Position numbers and translations under genes: made by a program. Of a stretch of DNA of 64,000 nucleotides, positions 28,673-39,662 are shown piece after piece (within the stretch, counting starts at the first letter, position 1; each line of letters begins with the position of its first letter). This stretch comes from Oegoconia quadripuncta. Its lineage: Eukaryota > Arthropoda > Insecta > Lepidoptera > Autostichidae. The notes beneath the pieces were generated by a model. The model ran no database searches and had not been told where the DNA came from. It was given only the letters and a program-made list of their open reading frames with translations. Location: positions 1,284,413-1,348,412 of the forward strand of contig OX438751.1 of NCBI GenBank assembly GCA_949316235.1. The letters are read 5' to 3'.

Positions 28673-29449
28673 ATGACCTTCAAAGATAAAGTCGTTCTCG
28701 TAACTGGAGCGAGTTCAGGCATAGGGGCCGCCATTGCCATAAAGTTCTCCGAGGAAGGCGCCAAAGTTGCGATAACTGGAAGAAATGAGACGAAACTCAA
28801 AAATACTTTCGATGAATGTGAGAAAAGAGGTGGACAGCCGTTCTATGTTGTTGCTGATGTCACTAAAGACGACGATGTAAGAAGGCTAGTAAGTAATACG
28901 GTCGAGCACTTTGGAGGACTTGACATACTAGTCAACAATGCTGCAGCAGGACGCAATATAGCAATCGATGCAGAGAACACAATGGAAATCTACGACAAAA
29001 TACATTCAACTAACCTTCGATCAGTTATATATATCACGAATCAATCAGTTCCACATCTGGTAAAGAGTAAAGGCAATATCATCAACATATCTAGCGTAGC
29101 AGCTCAAGTACCAAGTCTCTCGTTTGCGTACAGCACGTTGAAAGCAGGATTAGATCACTTCTCAAGATGCGTAGCGTTGGAATTAGCGCCTAAAGGAGTT
29201 CGAGTTAATATCGTAACCCCAGGACCAGTGAAGACCAACTTTCTCCGTAACATGGGCTTCAGTGCGGAGGAGGAGGAACCCATGTGGGAAATGGTAAAGA
29301 ATGGTACACCTTTAAAGAGAACTAGTGGACCTGAAGATATAGTGGAGCTTGTTATATTTCTAGCCAGTGATAGAGCGTGTAGTATTACAGGTTCCACTTT
29401 TGTTTCTGATAATGGTATTTTGTTATCTGGGTTTCCGAAGTCCAAATAA
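28673..29449 (+). CDS. Short-chain dehydrogenase/reductase (SDR 8)
   Basis: 258-residue intronless classical SDR at the right end of the array. TGASSGIG 11-18, Arg37 (TGRN), Asp62, Asn114, Ser140/141, Tyr153 and Lys157 (YSTLK) are intact. The structural NNAG motif has become NNAA (88-91), a variant tolerated in some SDRs. The conserved GVRVN-VNPGPV reads GVRVNIVTPGPV. The start is at MTFKDKVV with CACAATG context. AATAAA is at 29507-29512. It pairs with SDR 7 in loop sequence and C-terminus (LLSGFPKSK). Substrate unknown. Confidence 0.95.
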   Translation: MTFKDKVVLVTGASSGIGAAIAIKFSEEGAKVAITGRNETKLKNTFDECEKRGGQPFYVVADVTKDDDVRRLVSNTVEHFGGLDILVNNAAAGRNIAIDAENTMEIYDKIHSTNLRSVIYITNQSVPHLVKSKGNIINISSVAAQVPSLSFAYSTLKAGLDHFSRCVALELAPKGVRVNIVTPGPVKTNFLRNMGFSAEEEEPMWEMVKNGTPLKRTSGPEDIVELVIFLASDRACSITGSTFVSDNGILLSGFPKSK

Positions 29450-30236
29450 GTAACCCTACTTTAATCAAACACGTATTCTTGTTGGATTCCTAATTTTAAG
29501 TTATTAAATAAAAACTGATTATTTGTCGTTGAAAATTTATTTTTATCTATAATTTCTACTTAGAAATCCAAGGTCTTAGTTACTTTCCTAAATTATAATT
29601 ATTATTTTTTCACCCGCCTACTATTATTAATTAACCCCCGCCAAAAACGACGGGTGTTATGTGTTTGACGGTGTTGCAAGTGTGTGTCCAGTCTTCGTCC
29701 GGACGTTTGTATCCGATTTGAGTTCGGTTCTTTATATTAAAAACTATACGACGGGACTGTTTCTTAGCCATGTTTGATGAAAATAGGTTAAGCAATTTCG
29801 AAGATATTTAGCTTTTAATATAGTTTGATGGTTTAGTCCTGGATGATATAATCAAGGCCGCGCGCTCTAAGTACTTTGCTATGGTTGTGGTTTAAAATCT
29901 CTTTAAAGAACCCCGCAGTATAGAAAATGGATTTGAGTCAAACTGGCTGCAATTTTGAAGTTATAAGTTTATATGGGTACATAAAATAATATAATATAAA
30001 TATCTGTGGGTACGGTAGTGCCCCGCCAAGACGAGTCAAGCGAATATTTAGTTTCTGAAGTAAGTAACGAAACAGCCAAGCCATACATATTTACTGATAT
30101 GGAGAATTTGTTGAAGTTGGGGTCGGTAGAGTTAGGCCGTGTAGATTCAGAAGCTTGGCTCTACATATTTTTTTCACAGGGCAAACCTTATGTGGTCGTC
30201 TTGGCAACATTTTACATGAAATGTTTTTGGTGGGAT
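29450..30236. other. Region right of the SDR array
   Basis: 29635-29700 holds a small hairpin-like 'acccccgccaaaaacgacgggtg' segment that resembles a dispersed repeat. 29853-29885 ('ggccgcgcgctctaagtactttgc') recurs at 41502-41525. No gene is supported; an 83-codon frame at 30006-30257 runs into a SINE. Confidence 0.4.
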
Positions 30237-30462
30237 ATAAATATTTCGGACACTTAAACCAATCATCTAGTCACAAACTAAGCAAAGCTTGTGCTATGAT
30301 ACTAGATAACGGATAAACATACATAAATACTTATATAAACATCCAAGACTCGGGAATAAATGTTGGTATTCATCATACAAACATTTACCCCTCGCGGGAT
30401 TCGAACCCGCAACCGTTGGTTTCGCTGATAGGGTTACTATCCACTACACCAATCGGTCACCA
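30237..30462 (-). mobile_element. tRNA-headed SINE, family C
   Basis: The minus-strand copy has the head GGTGTAGTGGATAGTAACCC and B-box-like GGTTCGAATCCCGCGAGGGG, and the body 'cttgctta..ttgtgactagatga' ending at 'atatttatat'. Related copies: 39815-40050, 57150-57400 and 57965-58185. It is not a working tRNA: the acceptor stem does not pair and the body is SINE. Confidence 0.75.
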
Positions 30463-30530
30463 AAGCCTAAATTAATTTATTAGTTATAAAAATTATATTT
30501 TATTTAAATACAAATTTTTAACGTCAACTA

Positions 30531-30850
30531 TTTATTTTATGCACAACGTCTTATTACTTGACCCCAATCACACCTGATGTTAAGTGAAGACGAGGTCGAA
30601 GGTGGAAGCGTACTGACCCGGAAACCTCAACACATTCGGGGGACTGGCTATCTTATCTCTGACAATCGGAACACAACAATGCTGTTTGCGGCTTGGCGGC
30701 AGATTTGGATAAGATGGTGGTAGCTAGCCAGGCGGAAATTTAAAATGCCCTACCACCAACCAAGCCGAGTACTTAAACATTTACCCCGCTGGGGATCGAA
30801 CCCGCGATTTTGAATCGTAAACCCAATGTTGTTTGCATTGAGACACGGAA
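30531..30850 (-). mobile_element. tRNA-headed SINE, family B
   Basis: Near-complete minus-strand copy from 'tatgcacaacg' to a decayed head ('attgagacacgga'). It matches 62168-62531 throughout. Seven bases of the middle ('ctattaacatt') are missing. Confidence 0.75.
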
Positions 30851-31365
30851 TTTTTTTATAAAAGTATATATTGGCCCTTAAGTTATTTATATTAGTGACT
30901 TTGTGTGAACGAGTGCCATGAACAGCAAATTTATATTTCAATCTTGTATTTACATTATGTATGTCACTATTTTTCTTAAACAATTACAGATTTTTTCTAA
31001 CATACCTTAAGTTTTCTTAAAGACATTAACCATGCAATAGCATGATTAGGGATTTCATTATGCCTAAGAGACGCTCTGGGGCTCAATTTATATCGCCCGA
31101 CCCCCTCGTTTCTGCAAAACAAAAATACAATATACGATGACCTCTTCACTATCATTTTCGTCAATTGTTAGCCGATTTCGATGATTATTTTTTCAATTGA
31201 TAGGGTTTCCCACCAGCCTGGTCCTATATAAATTTGGTTAAGACCTGATGATGCACTCCGAAGATACAGAGTGGAAGCTTACTGAAGTCGGTTGTTTTAA
31301 AAATTTTTTGCTGGTTCATTATTCACTGTACTGGTTTTCGCTCATTATGTCTACCTATATGTTGT
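30851..31365. other. Gene-free stretch
   Basis: 31200-31290 contains 'cccaccagcctggtcctatataaatttggtta...gatgatgcac', weakly repeated at 32655-32710 ('gccgcagtggtaccataggaatttggtg'), so it is a dispersed-repeat fragment. No gene. Confidence 0.35.
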
Positions 31366-31664
31366 AACCGCCTCCGTGGCTCAATGTAAACAACATTGGA
31401 TTTACGTTTCGGAGGTCGCAGGTTTGATCCCCCGCGGGGTACATATTTAGTACTCGGTTTAGTTGGTGGTAGGGCATATTAAATATCCGCCAAACAGCAA
31501 TGTAAATAGCATTGTTGTGTTCCGGTTGTCAGAGATAAGATAGCCAGTCCCCCAAATAATATGGGGTTTCCAGATCAGTACGCTACCACCTTCGGCCTTA
31601 TCATCACTTAACATCAGGTGTGATTGAGGTCAAGAGCTAACCGGTTGTGGATAAAAAAAAACAT
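31366..31664 (+). mobile_element. tRNA-headed SINE, family B
   Basis: It starts ACCGCCTCCGTGGCTCAATG with B-box-like GGTTTGATCC and ends 'aaccggttgtggataaaaaaaa'. A block of about 40 bp ('ggctagctaccaccatcttatc...') is deleted in the middle. It is followed at 31680-31790 by a (GAAA)n-headed minus-strand LINE tail ('aagaaactgtttattcgcc'). Confidence 0.75.
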
Positions 31665-31939
31665 ACCACTCCGAAATAAAGAAAGAAAAAGAAACTGTTT
31701 ATTCGCCACTTCGACACATATACAACAATTAATAAAATAACAGAACACTCAGATAAGTGTCGCAGCAGCGAAAGGGAAACGACTCAGCTAAATGCTGAGC
31801 TTATAAGAGCTCAGCGCTGGTTTACTGTCGCACCCAGAGCCTTCGTTTTGTATAACAATACTAGAATGTTAAACAATTATAATCCCACAGGTTATTGCTA
31901 ATTAACTAATTACTTATATCAACATCTCCTTGTCCACAG

Positions 31940-32163
31940 ACTACATGGACTCCCTATGCAAGGACCACTTCCTTCAGCGGCAATACCGCAAATTGGACGG
32001 CGGCGTGCTCTGGTCAAGGAACGAGCGGAACTTGGACTGCACAGTGACCTTTCAGACCCACAGTATCCTCCAGCGGTTCATGCTGCACTTCGAAATGCTG
32101 CAGTTGGACTGCAATGACCGCCTGATTGTGTTTGATGGCGCTCATGATACGTCTCCTCCTAAG
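31940..32163 (+). CDS. CUB-domain protein, exon with the N-terminal half of the CUB domain
   Basis: Internal exon between a good acceptor (TGTCCACAG, 31931-31939) and donor (AAG|GTAATA at 32164). It encodes YMDSLCKDHF, a GGVLWSRNE stretch, LDCTVTFQTH, and FEMLQLDCNDRLIVFDGAHD ending TSPPK. Cys spacing (27 residues from first to second, then C-N-D-R-L-I-V-F-D-G) is that of an extracellular CUB domain, normally a secreted or cell-surface binding module. Entry phase is 1 (one base of the first codon comes from the previous exon); exit phase is 0, matching the exon at 63689. Upstream exons are not recognisable in the window. Insect gene identity is not assigned. Confidence 0.85.
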
Positions 32164-32282
32164 GTAATATTCAAAATCTACTCCCGACGAAACACGAATA
32201 GTGCGTGGTCCGATTTGAGTGTTATTTCTTTGAAGCGACTGCAAAAGAAGAAGAGGTTCTATGTTCGTCTGTATACGTTTAT

Positions 32283-32470
32283 GTATACAATACAATACAA
32301 TACAAATACACTTTACTGTACAAAAGGAGAACATACATTTTACAAAACACAATACTGATAAGAGTATAATTAGGCGGCCTTATCACTGAAAGCGATCTCT
32401 TCCAGGCAACCTTTGGGTGTAGGAGTTAACTTTATAGAACAGGCAGGTTGTGCAAAATACGGATGCAGAT
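32283..32470 (-). mobile_element. Family-T retrotransposon tail with (ATACA)n end
   Basis: 'atacaatacaatacaatacaa', 'atacactttactgtac' and 'aggcggccttatcactgaaagcgatctcttccaggcaacc' (32372-32411) are the minus-strand family-T 3' end. It begins 120 bp inside the intron, close to the donor site. Confidence 0.7.
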
Positions 32471-33436
32471 ATGAAATACCTACATAATCAATTACTTATT
32501 TAATAAACAAAACTAAAACCATACATTTATACATATATATTATATACATATATAGCTATATATATACATATAGATGGATACCACATACATAACAAAATAA
32601 TACACACATAAGTACCTTATAAATTTTACCCATATTTATATAAATAGGGTTTACTGCCGCAGTGGTACCATAGGAATTTGGTGAGAAATTGATGATGCAT
32701 TCAGGATATAGATATAAACGCGCCAACTGTGAGGACCTCCCAAGAATGATACGACGAGGTTTTCGAATAGAGAGTTGTATTAACTCACCTAGACTTAAAT
32801 AACGTATAGCATACGCAACTTTGTTTTTACGGAAATTAATGATAGCGCGTTTTAAAATTGAACAGTGCCATCTAGTGACAACGTGACGTTACGTTGGTTG
32901 TTTAGTGAATTTTTGTAGATTCAATTAAGTATTTATGATTACACTAGGCGAAAGGTTCTTAGCCATGTGTGATAGTCAGTCAAAATCAGAAATGCTTTAT
33001 TTTGTAGGTACTCAGGGTACACTTGAAATAGTCAAGATTTCATATTTTTAAACGCTACTGTGATTGTTCAAAAATGTGACGTTTTCAAGTGATAATTTTT
33101 ATCCTACGAAATAAATATTTTTTGATTTGATTTGTCCCTAATTGGAATAAAGGTCATAATGTTATGTAGGTATTGAAGAGCGTCCTCCAAACTCAGATAT
33201 CACCTAACTCCATTTTAGTTACTCAGTATACTTACTGCACAATCATGATGTTACTGTATAAATTATATAAAAACAAGGATGGTCACATTATAATCTAATA
33301 ATGAATCTACAGAAACATCGTTAACAATCTAAAGATAATAATAGAATTGAGTAGGTAACTATATTAAACTGCTATCAACGGAAATTCGTGGACAAACCTA
33401 TTTATCTACATAAACAGGTTCGTGATGCTGAAAAAC
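32471..33436. other. Intronic AT-rich DNA with a family-J tail
   Basis: 32520-32590 is an alternating TA/TATACA simple-sequence tract. 33070-33135 is a plus-strand family-J 3' end ('gtgacgttttcaagtgataat...' with TTTGATTTGATTTG end). Nothing coding. Confidence 0.5.
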
Positions 33437-34345
33437 GCACACTGGAAATCAGCTATTTTGATAACGTAAAAAAATTGTGCACAAAATAGTGCCAAATAGT
33501 GCACAAAGAAAACACTGTCCCGTGAACGTCGTAAAAAGATTTAATCATCAATAAATGTCTATAGACTTGCACCTTTCAACACGTACGTGAAACTGGAACA
33601 CACAAAGTGGAATCGAGCTATTTTGATAATGTCAAAACATTGTGTTAACCTAGTGCCCACAGGAAAAAAAAGAGTGCCACAGTAGAGTTTTTCTTTTATG
33701 CACGACGGGTTCGTACTTGACCTCAATCACACCTGATTTTCAGTGAACATGAGGTCGAAGGTGGAAGCGTACTGACCCGGAAACCCCATCACATTTGGGG
33801 GACTGGCTCTCTTATCTCTGACAACCGGAACACAACAATGCTATTAACATTGCTGCTTGGCGGCAGATTTAGATAAGATGGTGGTAGATAGCCAGGCGGA
33901 CATTTAAAATGCCCTACCACCAACCGAGTCAGAGTTATGAAAAATTTTCTTGCGTCGCTCGAATGAATCCTCTTTTCTCATACGTAGATAAAATTATACG
34001 ATTAAAATATGTATTCCAAAAATTGTGCCTAAATAGTGCCTTCGAAATACGCAAAAAGCTATGGAGACCCCAATCCTCGGCGTTACGCGAATCAAGAATG
34101 AAGATATCCATAGACGAACATCACCGACTTCGGATTAGTAAGTTAAAGTGGTCGTGGGCAGAGTCCATAGCTTGAAGGATTGATTGCCGGTGGGGTGAGG
34201 GTGGGGAAGGAGAAGTATCGCATGACATTAGAATCCTCACTACTCGTAAAAATATTGAATAATTGGCACTATTTTTTGCCTCTGGGCACTGTTTGGCACA
34301 ATGCTTTGACATAAGCGAAATAGGATTCCACTGTGTGTATTCTAG
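33437..34345. repeat. Inverted-repeat structure with a SINE nested inside
   Basis: A block 'cacacaaagtggaatcgagctattttgataatgtcaaaacattgtg' (33599-33644) is matched by the reverse complement of 34298-34338. A third, direct copy lies at 33445-33490. 'gtgcccacaggaaaaaa' at 33650 pairs with 'ttttttgcctctgggcac' at 34272. These are probably the ends of a decayed nonautonomous DNA transposon. The SINE at 33697-33930 lies between the arms. Confidence 0.45.
33697..33930 (-). mobile_element. tRNA-headed SINE, family B, 5'-truncated
   Basis: Minus-strand copy from 'tatgcacgacgggttcgtacttgacc' to 'ccctaccaccaaccgag', lacking the tRNA-like head. The truncation point is the same as in the copy at 39663-40139. 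Confidence 0.75.
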
Positions 34346-34467
34346 CATAACGGACACATAACACAACACAATACATAAACATTTTTTATATGAAAATCCT
34401 AGCAACACTAATTCAGCAATATTGATTTTTCATTTCTGTTGTGCCCGTGTTTCTCCTCTTTTTTTTG

Positions 34468-34590
34468 ACCCGCTCGCCTGGGGACTATGTGGGACTCCCC
34501 TCCCTATCGGGAGGGATACCCACTAAAACCCCGCGGTGACCTTCCTCGGCAATAGAGAGGACCTGGGTCAAGCGTTAGCGGCTCCCGTGT
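34468..34590 (-). repeat. GC-rich dispersed repeat (family G)
   Basis: 'cgcctggggactatgtgggactcccctcc...gggatacccactaaaaccccgcggtgacc' is matched in inverted orientation at 45935-46055. It is GC-rich relative to its surroundings and probably a retrotransposon UTR piece. Confidence 0.55.
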
Positions 34591-35496
34591 TCCTCCTCTA
34601 ATAACTAAAAATCGGTATTTTCTTGGAGCAATCACAAACACTAAGTTGTGGTCCACTTGTGCTGCTGCGCACATGATTTCATTTGTATTGCATAAAACTC
34701 AAAACTTATGTATGTCTGCGACTGGAGCCCCAGATAAAGCATATGGGAGCACTGAAAACTAACGCTGTGAACCGTCGCAGCATAACGTGAGTGCTAACCC
34801 ATTCACACCGCAACACATAACAGCATTGTGCGAATTTTATTTATAATTTGTATTTCATAATAAATTAGTCTTATTCTTGTAAACATTTTATCTATTCTTC
34901 TATATTTAGCATCAAAATGGAATTAGAAAGAAAGATATTTATTTTAATTGCATGTTAATGCACCCAAATATCTTTTCATTAAGAAGCCGGGCTAAGTGAG
35001 AGTCGAACTTAGCGACGAGTGCCCCATTCTCATCTTAATATAACCCGAAAAACGGTAAAGCTTCGTATACCGCACAACAATCAATTGCTTTTGGCCTCAT
35101 AACAGGTATACGTCACATTTCCAGTTACCCTGTATATTAATTTTTAAACTTGGCGCCATTCCAAAGCATCCATTTGAATTATTCAGACATTTCTGCAATA
35201 CCTACATACCATTACCTATGTATATCTACTGCCATTTGCTCCGATCGGAGGCGACGGTCTTGATCGTAGTTAATTTAAAGATGCCTCCTGCCTGCCTCGG
35301 TATGCTAATGAGACTTGATAGAATGCCTTCACTAAATCCAATGTCATTATACCAATTTGTCGTCCTTCGATTATTGTCTACCTGCAAGTATCAACAAAAA
35401 CCTTGCAATAGTAACTTTATACGTTCAGTTTTGAGACCTCCCTCTCCTCCCCCATGTCGCTGATTTCGGTAATTACAGACGACACTAAAGGCTGTA
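34591..35496. other. Intronic DNA, nothing assigned
   Basis: No repeat, RNA or coding region that I can support. An 81-codon frame at 35218-35463 shows no recognisable motif. Confidence 0.35.
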
Positions 35497-35627
35497 TCAA
35501 TAAACGGTTCTCAACATTGAGATGACCTTAAGTTGATGCTTGAAAATCTGCTGCATGTTAAAACAGTATCAAAAAAAAGGCACTGAGACTGAGATCTGAC
35601 TCAATCTCGGGATCGATTTATTGATGT
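35497..35627. mobile_element. Small MITE related to the Harbinger-type element
   Basis: The left end GTATCAATAAACGGTTCTCA and the right end, reverse complemented (CACATCAATAAATCGATCCC), both followed by a ...TTGAG step, form an imperfect inverted repeat. The sequence resembles the ends of the MITE at 6571-6900 (GTATTAATAAACCA, CTCAA). Target duplication not clear. Confidence 0.45.
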
Positions 35628-35954
35628 GAAAATTCCCAGAAAAAGTGGGGGTCACTAGAATAGCTTTGAGAGAATCAATAGGTAGAAATGGCGGTGGGTA
35701 GGCCTTATTGTTATCTTATCATATCTTGGATCCCATATTAATTATAGAAATACTTATGGTGAGCAAACGAAGTTTCCGGCTTCCTCCATCGGCAAATGGA
35801 AGTGTTGCCAATGAAATTGCCAAAAAAATACAAAAAAAGCTAATCCTATAGAAATTGGGGAATGAGGTCAAGAAAAGAAGTTCACCAATGAACTAGAAGG
35901 CTATAATTATGAACCAAAAGGATACATTCAGCTAACAACGTGATCTGACCACTG
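35628..35954. other. Intronic DNA, nothing assigned
   Basis: About 330 bp of ordinary intronic sequence with no feature recognised. Confidence 0.35.
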
Positions 35955-36282
35955 ATACACGGTTTCTGTGGCTCAATGTAAGCAACATTAAGTTTCGAAT
36001 CGGACAAGGGTTCGATCACCAGCGGAGTACATGTGTAGTACTCGGTTTGGTTGATGGTAGGGCAATTCAAATGCCCTCCTGGCTAACTACCACCATGTTA
36101 AGTCTGATGCCAAACAGCAATGTTAATGGCATTGCTGTGTTCCGGTTGTCAGAGAAAGGATAGCGAGTCCCCAAATAAGATGCGGTTTCCGGGCCAGTAC
36201 GCTTCTACCTTCGGCTTCATCTACAGTTTACAACAGGCGTGATTGAGGTCAAGGGCTAACCCGTTGTGCAAAAAAAAAGCTA
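35955..36282 (+). mobile_element. tRNA-headed SINE, family B, diverged full-length copy
   Basis: Head 'tttctgtggctcaatgtaagcaac' with B-box-like GGTTCGATCA, complete body, and end 'aacccgttgtgcaaaaaaaaa'. It is more diverged than the copies at 56261 and 62168, so probably older. Confidence 0.75.
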
Positions 36283-36386
36283 ATCACTAACGGCAGCAAG
36301 TACTGCGCTGGGGGGGCTGAGTCCCTATCCGTTCATTACAACATATTATTGTAATTTAAAAAAAAATCTGATACTTTTTTTTTTTG

Positions 36387-36699
36387 TTTTTTATGCACGA
36401 CGGGTTCGTACTTGACCTCAATCACACCTGATGTTAAGTGAAGATGAGGCCGAAGGTGGAAGCGGGGCGGGCGCGGAAGCCAACTCATTTGGGGGGATCT
36501 TATCTATAACAATCGGAACACAACATTGCTGCTTGGCGGCAGATTTAGATAAGATGGTGGTAGCTAGCCAGGCGGACATTTAAAATGCCCTACCTCCAAC
36601 CAAACCGAGTACTTAAACATGTAGCCCGCTAGGGATCGAACCCGCGACCTCCGAATCGTAAACCCAATGTTGTTTACATTGAGCCACGGAGGCGGTTGT
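36387..36699 (-). mobile_element. tRNA-headed SINE, family B, full-length
   Basis: Minus-strand copy from T-rich 'ttttttatgcacgacggg' to the complete head 'gttgtttacattgagccacggaggcggtt'. A 'gggcgggcgcgg' substitution patch lies at 36466-36477. Confidence 0.8.
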
Positions 36700-37794
36700 A
36701 ATGAATGTTACCATTTATTGTATTACTTTTATTATACCGAAATAGAGATAAAATATCATCCATCCCGGGAAAAATCTAAATACCAAGAGTAATTTTGTAG
36801 AGTTATTTAAATAAAAATTGCTTGATCTTGAAATATTTTGCACATAGCTCGAATACCTCCGACGATTCATTTTAAAATGAAAACTGTTTGTAATAATTCA
36901 GAATTTTGAAATGATAAAATTCCACCATCTAGAGGAAAGGTAATTACTTAGTCTGCGTCCAATAGACAGACGTCAGGTGTTTCCCAAACTTCTAAATAAT
37001 TAACACACGAATGAAGATGGAACTTTGGGGAATTTTAAATTCAAATTCCAAAAGTTTCGATCAAGATGGTCTACTGAACAAAGATCCTCGGCGAAGTTTC
37101 GACTTGTTGTATTGTGGGCATGAATAACTTGCGCTGAATGGAGTCATTCTTTGTTTTCTGTCACCTTTATTTTCTGTTCGCCCTTTGAGGTAGAAAAATT
37201 AAGCATAAAATTGTAGAGCTGGAAGCTAATTTTAAAAGTCTTTTATTAGCCTCACTTGGTTAACCTTTAGACGGTCGCGGACACCGATCGGTGCCAAAAA
37301 AATTTTTATACCGACAACACTCGCGGACACCGATCGGTGCCCATGGACAACCGACTTTCAACTCTCAATTGTAATGATTATAGAGTTCCAATTCCTTTGG
37401 ACTGTGTTTGAACTTGTTCTCTATTAAATTCCGCATCCAATAATGTGCGCCATGTTATGTTAGCTATGATATTTAGTCTGTATTTGCGAAAATATTTTTT
37501 TTCTCTTTGGGTGGGAGTATAGGCATAGAATCCCTACTACTGTTTTTTATTAGAACGGGCTTAGAAACCTGCCATAGAGCTTTCAATTCTCATAACAATT
37601 TATTGAATTACCCGTTTCTTAAGAGATCTCTTCCATCCAAACTTGAGCATTGAAATAAAAAACTGAGTAAAATTTATATATTAGATATTGTCAATAGACC
37701 TTGACGTATATTTTTGTAACACCCTGTTTATTCTCTTCCGGCGTAGTCTTGTCTGAATTCTACAACTTTGGGATCTTCAAGAGCATTTATAAAT
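36700..37794. other. Intronic DNA with a duplicated palindrome
   Basis: Mostly unassigned. TCGCGGACACCGATCGGTGCC-type modules (21 bp) occur at 37275-37295 and 37321-37341, each containing the perfect 12-bp palindrome CACCGATCGGTG. They follow GTTAACCTTTAGACGG, so the block may be the end of a piggyBac-like element (TTAA target), but no opposite end was found. Confidence 0.4.
37275..37341. repeat. Paired palindromic modules
   Basis: Two identical 21-bp modules 46 bp apart, each centred on CACCGATCGGTG. Subterminal palindromes of this kind commonly serve as transposase-binding repeats; here that role is inference. Confidence 0.6.
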
Positions 37795-38100
37795 TTAAAA
37801 TTTCAATGTAATATTACTAGACGTTTTCAAGTGATAATTTTATCCTATGAAATAAAATATTTTGAATTTGATTTGATTTAATTTGACATAGTGAATAGGC
37901 ATCCAAACTAATTTACACAATAAATAATATCTGGTCTAACTAATATTATAAATGGGAAAATTTAGATGTTTGTTTGTTGCACAATCACGTCGAAACGGAT
38001 GAACGGATTTGGATTTTTTATTTCCATAAAGTGAGTAGTTTCCGCGGGATAAACAAAGTTGTTCTACGCAGGCGAAGCCTCGGGCTGGAAAGCTAGTTAA
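37795..38100 (+). mobile_element. Family-J tail followed by an RTE/SINE-type tail
   Basis: 37808-37880 is the family-J end (AAGTGATAATTTTATCCTAT... with TTTGATTTGATTT). 37970-38095 holds 'tcacgtcgaaacggatgaacggatttgg' and 'gcaggcgaagcctcgggctggaaagctagtt', the common terminal module of RTE-derived SINEs. Both are 3' fragments in plus orientation. Confidence 0.6.
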
Positions 38101-38837
38101 AAATAAATTGGTTAATTCAATGTCAAAAATTCAGCTCTCCTTTAATTTGTTACAAAATTTTAATAGCTCTTAGTGCAATTGGATTTTGGTAAGTTCCCAT
38201 CAAGAATTAGCATGGATAAGTTCGAAATGGACACTTGGAACTCGACACGGCAAAGTTGGCATCTCAGTGTCACCACCTCGAGTCTGCGATGTGCTGCCAA
38301 CTGAACTTCAATCTTACTCTTGCGGAGAGTTGTTTGAAATGGAAATACGTAATTGTGCGGTGTAACTTAGTCACTTTATTGGAGAGTTTAAATGGGAACG
38401 AGTAGTTCTTGAAATTTCAGGTGACGTGAATAGTTTCGTGAAAGTCCAACAGTAACTCATCCTGATATACACTTGAGAGAACTTGATGGCAAATTAGAAT
38501 TTTGGGACAAGATTGGTCGAATAGAATATAATCGTGCTCGGAGTTAATTTCACACCCCCAGAACAAGAACTAACTATGCTCACCACTCCACTATGATTCG
38601 ATGTTTGCGAGAATGCAATGAAGAATTTTCGGATTTTTCATCTGAGTCGTAATCAGTTCAAATCAGCAGTATTGAAAGCACTGACATAGATTAGGTAATT
38701 GTGTACACATACACTCAACTCATACACACACATACACTCGCACATATTAACTACGTACATTTTCTGTCTTCCTTAAAAAAAATAAAAAAATAAATGTTCA
38801 TTTCTTTCTCAATTTCTCCTTTCGTAAATCCAATGAA
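38101..38837. other. Intronic DNA, nothing assigned
   Basis: No gene. A CA-rich simple-sequence tract occurs near 38700-38750. Confidence 0.35.
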
Positions 38838-39110
38838 ATGCCATTGTACCACTTTATTAACCAATTCTGCGAACACTTTTATGGTTGCATACTAGTATTT
38901 GTGCTGTGCGGTGTTGTACTCTCCAGTCTCCATCCTCCGGTGTCCACAGAATACCAGCGTCGCGTCACTGGGCTCCGGTGTCGCGACATTATGCTGAGTG
39001 GATGCCTTCTTGGCACCACCATTTCATGTATTTTAATTTACTTAATTTTAAGTTAAACAGTAATGGTGCCAAATAAAAACTTTTTCTTTCTTTCTTTCTT
39101 TCTTTCAATT
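38838..39110 (+). mobile_element. LINE 3' end with (CTTT)n tail
   Basis: A GC-richer block containing 'gcgacattatgctgagtggatgccttcttggcacc', then 'gtgccaaataaaaac' and (TTTC)n at 39083-39107. This is the layout of a retrotransposon 3' UTR plus simple-repeat tail. An open frame across it (38838-39056) has no recognisable motif. Confidence 0.5.
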
Positions 39111-39565
39111 TAACAACAATAAACAATGGACGGTGTTTTCTGGTAAGTACAAAATATACTTGTGCTAGAAAACACCGCTCTTCAATGCGCGCAGAGTATG
39201 AGAATTTAAACTTATGCATCAGAATAAAGATAAAAATTAAATAAAGCTTACAATAATAATATATGGACAACAGAAATTCCTTACACCCACAAACACAACA
39301 ATTTGATGTCTCGATAGATAAGGTAACAAAATAAGCTATGTATAAACTTACTGAGATCTATTTTGGCTTCTAAATGTACAACTTATATTTTAATTTTGTA
39401 ATTAGGGCTGTGATTTCAAATAAATCATTAAATAAATAAATAATTTGACAAGGCTGTCATGCATGGATACTTAGGTCTCCATCAGTGGCGAACACAGCCT
39501 TTGGTCGAAGGGAAGGCAGAATGATAAAATTTTCTATTAAAAGACAAAAAATACAATAACTTACT
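39111..39565. other. Intronic DNA, nothing assigned
   Basis: AT-rich, no feature recognised. Confidence 0.35.
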
Positions 39566-39662
39566 GTTACGACCTGTTTGGTGTAGTGGTTAGCAACTCT
39601 GACCACTATACCAAAAGGTTGCGGGTTCGAATCCCGTTAGGGGCATATGTTTGTGTGATGTA

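Noticed and set aside
38838..39056. 72-codon ORF with hydrophobic C-terminus
   Set aside because: It lies within a retrotransposon-like 3' end with a (CTTT)n tail and has no conserved motif.
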